A stretch of 33,419 bases of DNA from NCBI RefSeq assembly GCF_000756385.1, contig NZ_JNFC01000033.1, positions 1 through 33,419 of the forward strand, given 5' to 3'. Origin of the DNA: Sphingopyxis sp. LC363 (GTDB lineage: Bacteria; Pseudomonadota; Alphaproteobacteria; Sphingomonadales; Sphingomonadaceae). Positions 26,714 through 33,419 of this stretch are shown here, piece after piece. A program made the position numbers and the translations under genes. Below the pieces are notes generated by a model that made no database searches, was not told where the DNA came from, and saw only the letters and a list, made by a program, of their open reading frames with translations. The first letter of the stretch is position 1, and each line of letters starts with the position of its first letter.

Positions 26714-29377
26714 ATGGCCGCCACCGCTCCCCGACCCGCGAACAGCAACGCCCCCGCGCCCGCCGCGACGCCGATGATGGCGCAATATTGGTCGCTGAAG
26801 GACAAGGCCGGCGATTGCCTGCTTTTCTATCGCATGGGCGATTTCTTCGAGCTGTTCTTCGACGATGCGAAGGCGGCCGCCTCGACGCTCGACATCGCGC
26901 TGACCTCGCGCGGCGAGCATGGCGGTGCGCCGGTGCCGATGTGCGGCGTCCCCGTCCATTCGGCCGAATCCTATCTCGCGCGGCTGATCCGCGCCGGGCA
27001 CCGCGTCGCGATCGCCGAGCAGGTCGAAACCCCGGCGGAGGCGAAAGCGCGGGGCGGGTCGAAGGCGCTCGTCGCGCGCGACATCGTGCGTTTCGTGACG
27101 GCGGGCACGCTCACCGAGGAAAGCCTGCTTGAGGGACGCAGCGCGAACCGGCTCGCCGCGCTCGCGCAAGTCGGCAGCGAGGGCGAGGTCGCGATCGCCG
27201 CCGCCGATATTTCGACCGGTCGGTTCGAGGTCGTCGCGGTGCCCGCGGCGGCGGCCGACGCCGAGCTTGCACGGCTCGCGCCGTCGGAGCTGCTGCTGAG
27301 CGAGAGCGCCGACGAGCTGCCGATCACCTCGGCCCGGCAGGTCGTGCGCCGGCCTGCGTCGGACTTTTCGAGCACGGGCGCGCAAAAGCGGCTCGAAGCC
27401 TTTTTCGGCGTCCAGACGATCGACGGTTTCGGCCAGTTTTCGCGCGGCGAGATCGCCGCGATGGGCGCGCTCGTCGCCTATCTCGATCATGTCGGCACCG
27501 GCGGGCCGACCTTCCTTCAGCCGCCGCTGCGGCATCTCGCATCGGGGCGGATGGCGATCGACGCGGCGACGCGCGAAAGCCTCGAACTCGTCCGGACGAT
27601 GGCGGGTGCGCGCGACGGAAGCCTGCTCGGCACGATCGACCGGACGGTGACGGCGGCGGGTGCGCGGCTCCTCGCCGACGATCTGGCGAGCCCGCTGACC
27701 GACAAGGCGGCGATCCTCGACCGGCTCGACCTCGTCGACGCACTCGCGCGCGACGCGCTGTGGCGCGGCGAGCTGCGCGCGGCGCTGCGCGCGTTGCCCG
27801 ACGCCGGGCGCGCCTTGGGCCGCCTCGTCGCGGGACGCGGCGGGCCGCGCGATCTCGCGCAGCTGCGCGACGCGCTCGGCGGCGCGCGGTTGCTGCGCGA
27901 ACGTCTCGCGCGGCGCGCCGATCTGCCGCCTTTGCTCGCGCGGCTGCTTCCCGGGCTCGACGGTCATGGCGCGCTCGTCGACGAGCTGACGCGCGCATTG
28001 ATCGAAACGCCGCCGGTCGACGCGGCGCAGGGCGGCTATGTCGCCGAAGGCTACGACCATGCGCTCGACGCGCTGCGCGAAACCGCGCGCGACGGGCGCA
28101 AGGCGATCGCATCGCTCGAGGCGCAATATCGCGACCGTACCGGCATCGCCTCCCTCAAGATCCGCCACAATGGCGTGCTCGGCTATCATGTCGAGGTGCC
28201 CGCGAAGCACGCCGACGCGCTGATGGCGCCCGAATCGGGCTTCACCCATCGCCAGACGCTCGCCGGCGTCGTGCGCTTCAATTCGTCCGACCTCCATGAG
28301 GCCGCGAGCCGGGTGACGCAGGCGGGCGTCCACGCGGTCGCTGCCGAGGCCGCGCATCTCGAAACGCTTACCGACGCCGCGATCGGCCGCCGCGAAGCGA
28401 TTGCCGCATCGTGCGACGTGCTCGCGCGCCTTGACGTCGCCGCCGCGCTCGCCGATCATGCGATGAGCCACAATTGGTGCCGCCCCGACCTTGCCGACGC
28501 GCCTTGCCTCGATGTCAGCGGCGGGCGCCACCCGGTGGTCGAGGCGGCGCTCGCGAAGTCGGGCGAGCGCTTCGTCCCCAACGATGTGTCGCTGTCGGAA
28601 GCCGACCGGCTCTGGCTCGTCACCGGCCCCAACATGGGCGGTAAATCGACTTTCCTCCGGCAAAACGCGCTGATCGTCGTGCTCGCGCAGGCGGGCGGCT
28701 TCGTCCCCGCGGCATCGGCGAAGCTCGGGCTCGTCGACCGCCTCTTCAGCCGCGTCGGCGCGAGCGACAATCTGGCGCGCGGGCGCTCGACCTTCATGGT
28801 CGAGATGGTCGAAACCGCCGCGATCCTCGCACAGGCGACCCCGAACAGCTTCGTGATCCTCGACGAGGTCGGGCGCGGCACTTCGACCTATGACGGGCTC
28901 GCGCTCGCCTGGTCGGTGGTCGAGGCGGTGCACGAGGTCAACAAATGCCGCTGCCTCTTCGCGACGCACTATCACGAGCTGACGCGGCTCGCCGAAACGC
29001 TCGATGCGCTGTCGCTCCACCACGTCCGCGCGCGCGAATGGCAGGGCGATCTGGTGCTGCTGCATGAGGTCGCAGAAGGCCCCGCCGACCGCAGCTACGG
29101 CCTCGCGGTCGCGCGCCTCGCGGGCGTCCCCGCGCCCGTCGTCAAGCGCGCCGAAGCGGTGCTCGCGAAGCTCGAAGCGGGACGCGAAGCGACCGGCGGG
29201 CTCGCCGCCGGGCTCGACGACCTGCCGCTCTTCGCCGCGACGCTCGCCGCTGCGCCCGAAGCGGCGAAGGACGCGCTGCGCGAAGCGCTCGGCGCGATCG
29301 ACCCCGACGCGCTCGCGCCGCGCGAGGCGCTCGATGCGCTCTACGCGCTCAAACGCCTGCTGGCGGACGAGACATGA
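26714..29377 (+). CDS. mutS: DNA mismatch repair protein MutS
   Basis: Protein of 887 aa that recognises base mismatches and small loops and starts methyl-independent or MutL-dependent repair. The ATG at 26714 is chosen because AGGGGG (26706-26711) precedes it; an ATG at 26684 has none and would add ten residues. The mismatch-reading F-x-E motif is Phe44-Phe45-Glu46 in GDFFELFF. Domains: mismatch binding (~20-135), connector, lever/clamp, ATPase. Walker A GPNMGGKS is 638-645, Walker B LDE is 716-718, with the signature GRGTSTYDG and the ATHYHEL switch. The C-terminal helix-loop-helix dimer region is present. The stop overlaps the glnD start (ATGA). Confidence 0.97.
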   Translation: MAATAPRPANSNAPAPAATPMMAQYWSLKDKAGDCLLFYRMGDFFELFFDDAKAAASTLDIALTSRGEHGGAPVPMCGVPVHSAESYLARLIRAGHRVAIAEQVETPAEAKARGGSKALVARDIVRFVTAGTLTEESLLEGRSANRLAALAQVGSEGEVAIAAADISTGRFEVVAVPAAAADAELARLAPSELLLSESADELPITSARQVVRRPASDFSSTGAQKRLEAFFGVQTIDGFGQFSRGEIAAMGALVAYLDHVGTGGPTFLQPPLRHLASGRMAIDAATRESLELVRTMAGARDGSLLGTIDRTVTAAGARLLADDLASPLTDKAAILDRLDLVDALARDALWRGELRAALRALPDAGRALGRLVAGRGGPRDLAQLRDALGGARLLRERLARRADLPPLLARLLPGLDGHGALVDELTRALIETPPVDAAQGGYVAEGYDHALDALRETARDGRKAIASLEAQYRDRTGIASLKIRHNGVLGYHVEVPAKHADALMAPESGFTHRQTLAGVVRFNSSDLHEAASRVTQAGVHAVAAEAAHLETLTDAAIGRREAIAASCDVLARLDVAAALADHAMSHNWCRPDLADAPCLDVSGGRHPVVEAALAKSGERFVPNDVSLSEADRLWLVTGPNMGGKSTFLRQNALIVVLAQAGGFVPAASAKLGLVDRLFSRVGASDNLARGRSTFMVEMVETAAILAQATPNSFVILDEVGRGTSTYDGLALAWSVVEAVHEVNKCRCLFATHYHELTRLAETLDALSLHHVRAREWQGDLVLLHEVAEGPADRSYGLAVARLAGVPAPVVKRAEAVLAKLEAGREATGGLAAGLDDLPLFAATLAAAPEAAKDALREALGAIDPDALAPREALDALYALKRLLADET

Positions 29378-32133
29378 GCAATCTCTTCGACAATCTCGAC
29401 CAGCGCCGCGCGATCATCGATCGCCGCGATCTGGCGGCGCGGCTCGACGCGATCGCCGCCGAAAGCAGCGATTCGGGCACGCGCCGCCGCGCGATGGTCG
29501 ACCTGCTCAAGGGCGCGCTCGACGCCGGACGCGCCGAGATCGAGCGCCGGCTGCTCGAACGCCCCTCTTCGGGGCGCGTCGCGGCGAATGCGATGGCGTT
29601 CCTGATCGACCAGATCGTCCGGCTCAGCCATGATTTCACTACCGGTTATCTCTATCCCTCGGCGAACCGCTCGGCGGGCGAGCGCATCACGCTGATCGCG
29701 GTCGGCGGCTATGGCCGCGGCGAGATGGCGCCGCACAGCGACATCGACATCGGCTTTTTGACCCCGTTCAAGCAGACGAGCTGGACCGAACAGGTGATCG
29801 AAGCGCAGCTTTACACGCTGTGGGACCTCGGGCTGAAGGTCGGTCATTCGTCGCGTTCATTGGACGAGATGGTGCGCGCGGCGAAGGAGGATCTCACCGT
29901 CCGCACCGCGCTGCTCGAAGGGCGCTTCATCTGGGGCGACCGCGACCTTTACGACCAGGCGTCGGCGCGCTTCGATGCCGAGGTCGTCGCGGGCAATGCG
30001 CGAGCCTTCGTCGCCGACAAGCTCGCCGAACGCGACGAGCGGCACAAGCGCATGGGCGATTCGCGCTATGTCGTCGAACCCAATGTGAAGGAAGGGAAGG
30101 GGGGGCTTCGCGATCTCCACACGCTTTTCTGGATCGGCAAGTTCATCCACCGCGTGCGCACCGTGCCCGAACTCGTCGATGCGGGGCTGATGTCGGCGCG
30201 CGAGCTGCGCCAGTTCGAGCGCGCCGAAAATTTCCTGCTCGCGGTGCGCTGCCACCTCCATATCCTCGCGGCGCGCGCCGAGGACCGGCTGACCTTCGAT
30301 TTCCAGCGCGAAATCGCGAACCGCATGAAATTCGCCGACCGCCCCGGCAAGAGCGCGGTCGAGCGCTTCATGCAGCTCTATTTCCTCCATGCGAAAAGCG
30401 TCGGCGACGTCACCGGCACTTTCCTCGCGCATCTCGACGATCAGATGGCGGCGCGCGGGCGGCGCTTCCTGCCGACGATCCGGCGGCGGCCCGGCAAGCT
30501 CCACGGCTTCGTCCTCGACCGCGGGCGGCTCGCGCTGCCGGCGGAAGATTTCTTCGCGAAGGACCCGGTGCGGCTGGTCGAGATTTTCGCGCTCGCCGAC
30601 AAGCATGGCCTCGAAATCCATCCGCAGGCGATGCGGCAGGCGCGCCACGACGCCAAGCTGATCGAGACGCAGAGCGTGCGCCGCGACCCCCGCGCCAACG
30701 AGCTGTTCCTCGACGTGCTGACCAGCCCCCGCGATCCCGAAACGGTGCTGCGCTGGATGAACGAGGCGGGGGTGTTCGGCCGCTTCGTTCCCGACTTCGG
30801 CCGCGTCGTCGCCCAGATGCAGTTCGACATGTATCACCATTATACCGTCGACGAGCATACGATCCGCGCGATCGGCCTCCTCGCCGACATCGAGCAGAAC
30901 CGGCTCAAGGACGATCATCCGCTGTCGACCGCGATCATGGACCAGATCCACTCGCGCCGCGTCATCTATGTCGCGGTGCTGCTGCACGACATCGCCAAGG
31001 GCCGCGGCGGCGATCATAGCGTGCTCGGCGCCGAACTCGCGCTGCGCGTCTGCCCGCGGCTGGGGTTGAGCGATGCCGAGACCGAGACCGTCTCATGGCT
31101 CGTGCGCTATCACCTCCTGATGTCGGCCACCGCGTTCAAGCGCGACCTTGCCGATTTCAAGACGATCCTCGACTTTGCGCAGATCGTGCAAAGCGCCGAA
31201 CGCCTGCGTCTGCTCCTCGTGCTCACCGTCGTCGATATTCGCGCGGTCGGGCCGGGCGTGTGGAACGGCTGGAAGCGCCAGCTGCTGACCGAACTCTTCG
31301 ACGCCGCCGAAGAAGTGCTGCGCCTCGGCCACAAGCAGAAAGGGCGCGAGGCGCGGATCGAAAGCAAGAAGGAGGCCGTGGCCGCCCAATTCGGCTTCGA
31401 TGCCGGGACATTCGAAAAGCTCGCGAAGCGGCTCCCGGAAAGCTACTGGATTGCCGAGCCGGTCGAGGTGATCGCGGCGAATATGCTCCATATCCGCCAG
31501 GCGGGCGACGCGCCGCTCCATATCGCCGCGGTGCCCGACGACGATCGCGGGGCGACGCTGGTGATGGTGCTCGCCGCCGACCACCCCGGCCTCTTCTATC
31601 GCATCGCCGGCGGCATCCACCTCGCCGGCGGCAACATCATCGACGCGCGCATCCACACGACGCGCGACGGGCTCGCGCTCGACAATTTCCTCGTTCAGGA
31701 CCCGCTCGGCCGGCCGTTCGACGAGGCGGGCCAGATCGGCCGGCTGACGCGCGCGATCGAGGATGCGCTCGCCAATCGCCAGAAACTGCTCCCCAAACTC
31801 GAAGCGCGCGCGCTGCCGCGCACGCGGGCCGAGGCATTCCGCATCGCTCCCAGCGTCTTCGTCGACAATAAGGCGTCGAACCGCTTCACCGTGATCGAGG
31901 TCAATGCGCAGGACCGCCCGGCGCTGCTCAACCAGCTCGCCTATGCGCTGTTCCAGTCGAAGGTCACGGTGCACAGCGCGCATGTCGCGACCTATGGCGA
32001 ACGCGCGGTCGACACTTTTTACGTCACCGACCTCATCGGCGACAAGATCGACAGCGCGGCGCGCGTGAAGAGCCTCGAAAAGCGCCTGCTCGAAGCCGCC
32101 GGCAGCCGCAGCGAGGAAGCCGTCGCGGCTTGA
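29374..32133 (+). CDS. glnD: bifunctional [protein-PII] uridylyltransferase/uridylyl-removing enzyme
   Basis: Protein of 919 aa, the nitrogen sensor that adds UMP to PII proteins at low glutamine and removes it at high glutamine. The nucleotidyltransferase motif GGYGRGEMAPHSDIDIGF is at 111-128 with Asp123 and Asp125 as metal ligands. The HD hydrolase motif LLHDIAKGRGGDHS has His538-Asp539. Two ACT domains, glutamine sensors, are at about 728-800 and 838-910. All parts are present, so both activities are expected. It overlaps mutS by 4 nt (ATGA), so the two are co-transcribed, an order also found in other alphaproteobacteria. Confidence 0.97.
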   Translation: MSNLFDNLDQRRAIIDRRDLAARLDAIAAESSDSGTRRRAMVDLLKGALDAGRAEIERRLLERPSSGRVAANAMAFLIDQIVRLSHDFTTGYLYPSANRSAGERITLIAVGGYGRGEMAPHSDIDIGFLTPFKQTSWTEQVIEAQLYTLWDLGLKVGHSSRSLDEMVRAAKEDLTVRTALLEGRFIWGDRDLYDQASARFDAEVVAGNARAFVADKLAERDERHKRMGDSRYVVEPNVKEGKGGLRDLHTLFWIGKFIHRVRTVPELVDAGLMSARELRQFERAENFLLAVRCHLHILAARAEDRLTFDFQREIANRMKFADRPGKSAVERFMQLYFLHAKSVGDVTGTFLAHLDDQMAARGRRFLPTIRRRPGKLHGFVLDRGRLALPAEDFFAKDPVRLVEIFALADKHGLEIHPQAMRQARHDAKLIETQSVRRDPRANELFLDVLTSPRDPETVLRWMNEAGVFGRFVPDFGRVVAQMQFDMYHHYTVDEHTIRAIGLLADIEQNRLKDDHPLSTAIMDQIHSRRVIYVAVLLHDIAKGRGGDHSVLGAELALRVCPRLGLSDAETETVSWLVRYHLLMSATAFKRDLADFKTILDFAQIVQSAERLRLLLVLTVVDIRAVGPGVWNGWKRQLLTELFDAAEEVLRLGHKQKGREARIESKKEAVAAQFGFDAGTFEKLAKRLPESYWIAEPVEVIAANMLHIRQAGDAPLHIAAVPDDDRGATLVMVLAADHPGLFYRIAGGIHLAGGNIIDARIHTTRDGLALDNFLVQDPLGRPFDEAGQIGRLTRAIEDALANRQKLLPKLEARALPRTRAEAFRIAPSVFVDNKASNRFTVIEVNAQDRPALLNQLAYALFQSKVTVHSAHVATYGERAVDTFYVTDLIGDKIDSAARVKSLEKRLLEAAGSRSEEAVAA

Positions 32134-32145
32134 TCGAGGCGCCGA

Positions 32146-32559
32146 TCACCCCAAAACGTTCGTTTCGGCCAGGCGATCGAACATCGGATGGTCCGAATGA
32201 ATGTGGTTTTCGACCACAAAGCCGTCCTTCAGGATCAGGCGATCGACGCCCGTCATTTCATTGGGGCCGACCGGAAAGTCTCCGCGGATCACCCATCGCA
32301 CAAAAGCTGTGTCGCCGCTTACCGCATGGTCGGTGACCTCGACCTCGAATGCGTCCAGCGCCGACAGGAAATTGGCGATGGCTGCAATATAGGCCTCGCG
32401 CCCCGCGACCGGCTCCGCCGCCCGCGGCCAGCGCCCGACAACTTCGGGCCAGACGACCGGCGCCACCATCTGCGGGTCGCGTCCGCGCGACCAGAAATAT
32501 TCGAAACCCTCGACCGTCCAGCGGGCCGATGGGGCGGTGTCGTTCAATGCTTCGGTCAT
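32146..32559 (-). CDS. NTF2/SnoaL-like small protein
   Basis: Protein of 137 aa starting MTEALNDTAPSARWTVEGFEYFW, preceded by AAGGAGG with good spacing. The pattern FEVEVTDHAVSGDTAFVRWVIRGDFPVG and RLILKDGFVVENHIHSDHPMFDRLA is that of the NTF2/SnoaL-like cone fold, which includes ketosteroid isomerase-like enzymes, hydrolases and binding proteins. No definite catalytic set can be named. It is convergent with glnD (12 nt between stops, within a palindrome). Its upstream region has a promoter overlapped by an operator-like repeat, so it is likely a regulated gene; the regulator is not in the window. Confidence 0.78.
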   Translation of the reverse strand: MTEALNDTAPSARWTVEGFEYFWSRGRDPQMVAPVVWPEVVGRWPRAAEPVAGREAYIAAIANFLSALDAFEVEVTDHAVSGDTAFVRWVIRGDFPVGPNEMTGVDRLILKDGFVVENHIHSDHPMFDRLAETNVLG

Positions 32560-32585
32560 GCGGGCCTCCTTGCTTCTCGAAGGCT

Positions 32586-32629
32586 GGCATAGCGTATCAG
32601 GTAATGCGATCAATTACGCCACAGGTAAT
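32586..32629 (-). promoter_or_regulatory. candidate promoter with overlapping operator for the NTF2-like gene
   Basis: On the - strand TTGATC (32608-32613) and TATGCC (32586-32591) are spaced 16 nt apart, with the ATG about 26 nt downstream of the -10. An inverted repeat GTAAT-N7-ATTAC (32601-32605 with 32613-32617) covers the -35. A third GTAAT (32625-32629) lies 24 bp from the first within a repeated CAGGTAAT. A repressor dimer bound here would block RNA polymerase. Pattern is seen; protein and function are inferred. Confidence 0.45.
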
Positions 32630-32639
32630 GGCTGGCGCG

Positions 32640-33191
32640 CTAGAAATCGAACCCTTGCTGGACCGGCGTAAGCGCCACGCCTTCGAGTGCGAGCATGCGC
32701 GCCTTCGACAGCGCGCCGCCCGGGGCCGAAAACCCCCCGATCGCGCCGCCTGCCGCCAGCACGCGGTGGCACGGAATGATCAGCGGCACCGGATTCGCCG
32801 CCATCGCCTGCCCGACCGCTCGGGCATGTTCGGGACCGGCATCGAGTGCCCGCGCGACCGCGCCATAGGTGGTCGTCTCGCCCCAGCCGAGCGTGCGGAC
32901 ATGGTCATAGACGCGTGCGAAAAAGGGCGGCTGCTCGCCCGGATCGACCGCCACCGCAAAAAATTCGGTGCGCTCGCCCGCAAAATAGCCGATTGCCGCG
33001 TCGATGACCGCCGCGATCCCGGCGGGCGGTGCGGTGCGGATCGCGCCGGGCAGGCGGCGCGACATCGCGCGCTCGGTTTCGGCGGCGGTCGGCGCAGGCA
33101 GCCGCAGCGCAGTGACGCCCGCACCCGCCCAGCCGATCGCCGCGACCCCGGCGGCGGTTTCGAAAAGCTGATATTGGCTTTGCCCGGCCAT
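32640..33191 (-). CDS. ogt: methylated-DNA--[protein]-cysteine S-methyltransferase (Ogt-like)
   Basis: Protein of 183 aa that removes alkyl groups from O6-alkylguanine onto its own cysteine. The active-site motif IIPCHRVLAAGG has the acceptor Cys at residue 141. The helix-turn-helix region YGAVARALDAGPEHARAVGQAMAANP and the C-terminal GGFSAPGGALSKARMLALEG complete the fold. The N-terminal half is a diverged Ogt-type domain; there is no Ada regulator domain. GGAGG with a 7-nt spacing precedes the ATG. It is upstream of the NTF2-like gene on the same strand, 80 bp apart, with that gene having its own promoter. Confidence 0.92.
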   Translation of the reverse strand: MAGQSQYQLFETAAGVAAIGWAGAGVTALRLPAPTAAETERAMSRRLPGAIRTAPPAGIAAVIDAAIGYFAGERTEFFAVAVDPGEQPPFFARVYDHVRTLGWGETTTYGAVARALDAGPEHARAVGQAMAANPVPLIIPCHRVLAAGGAIGGFSAPGGALSKARMLALEGVALTPVQQGFDF

Positions 33192-33215
33192 GCCCGCGCC
33201 TCCGTCCTTGCCCGA

Positions 33216-33244
33216 AATATAGGAGCCGATGGCGCCGGCGCCAT
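33216..33244 (-). promoter_or_regulatory. palindrome and possible -10 element upstream of ogt
   Basis: A perfect 16-bp palindrome ATGGCGCCGGCGCCAT is at 33229-33244. On the - strand a good -10-like TATATT lies at 33216-33221, 24 bp before the ogt ATG. No proper -35 was found at the right distance: the palindrome takes that place. It could be an activator or repressor site. Confidence 0.35.
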
Positions 33245-33311
33245 AGCGAACGGAATATGGCCCCGGCGGTTGGGCGGCTTTGGGGTGGGGAGCTGTCGTT
33301 GCGGCAATTTA

Positions 33312-33419
33312 GCCCCTCCCCTTCAGGGGAGGGGCAACGCAGACTTGGCAGCTTGCTGCCTAGTCGTAGTGGGGTGGGGTCTATCGGCCTTGCGCAAGGC
33401 CGATGGCCCCCACCCCAAC
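33312..33419. repeat. multi-hairpin intergenic repeat at window end
   Basis: Three palindromes follow each other: GCCCCTCCCC/GGGGAGGGGC (33312-33335), GACT-GGCAGC/GCTGCC-AGTC (33342-33365), and a long one with GGGGTGGGG (33371-33379) pairing with CCCCACCCC (33408-33416) around a perfect 22-bp palindrome (33383-33404, CGGCCTTGCGCAAGGCCG core). No coding potential. It differs in sequence from the repeats beside maeB. The element is likely cut by the window edge. Confidence 0.65.

Noticed and set aside
26624..29065. 813-aa open frame on the - strand opposite mutS
   Set aside because: Shadow of a conserved gene; Arg/Glu/Ala-rich and without motifs.

Overview
This is a high-GC proteobacterial chromosome segment. 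Its protein sequences and gene order look most like an alphaproteobacterium of the Sphingomonadaceae, close to Sphingopyxis or Sphingomonas. That assignment rests on recognising the sequences, not on a search. The centre of the window is the str-S10-spc ribosomal protein supercluster. All genes from rpsL (4346) to adk (21406) lie on the + strand with typical operon spacing and many 1-8 nt overlaps.

Layout: (1) 3-4039: the 3' part of a subtilisin-like S8 protease with a probable outer-membrane beta-barrel end, a secreted binuclear-metal amidohydrolase, and a convergent hypoxanthine-DNA glycosylase. (2) 4346-8771: the str operon, rpsL-rpsG-fusA-tuf. (3) 8920-14436: the S10 operon, rpsJ-rplC-rplD-rplW-rplB-rpsS-rplV-rpsC-rplP-rpmC-rpsQ. 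(4) 14495-21406: the spc operon, rplN-rplX-rplE-rpsN-rpsH-rplF-rplR-rpsE-rpmD-(DUF1737 gene)-rplO-secY-adk. (5) 21455-23844: an SRPBCC-domain secreted protein, a DUF177 (YceD-like) gene overlapping a cytochrome bc1 assembly chaperone gene on the - strand, and a divergent bamE lipoprotein. (6) 24003-26267: a - strand malic enzyme/phosphotransacetylase-like fusion (maeB), flanked by two inverted copies of a ~140-bp repeat. (7) 26714-32133: mutS overlapping glnD. (8) 32146-33191: an NTF2/SnoaL-like protein and an O6-alkylguanine-DNA alkyltransferase on the - strand, followed by a palindromic repeat that runs off the window.

No mobile element with a transposase, CRISPR array, phage, rRNA or tRNA gene was seen. 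The gene content is mostly housekeeping, and the unusual signals lie mainly between the genes. The strongest is the 300-nt gap between rpsJ and rplC. It is packed with stem-loops capped by GAAA, UUCG, GCGA and CUCG tetraloops, including a three-way junction and a possible pseudoknot. I read it as a candidate cis-regulatory RNA inside the S10 operon that I do not recognise as described. Other signals are a nested hairpin leader before rpsJ, a two-tier hairpin between fusA and tuf, a terminator-like hairpin plus REP-like inverted repeat between rplO and secY, and an operator-like palindrome over the -35 of the NTF2-like gene.

Among the proteins, S12 carries Arg at position 88, where a Lys-to-Arg change is a known streptomycin-resistance substitution. 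S5 has an RGG-rich N-terminal extension, L3 has an acidic C-terminal tail, and a DUF1737 gene sits inside the spc operon.
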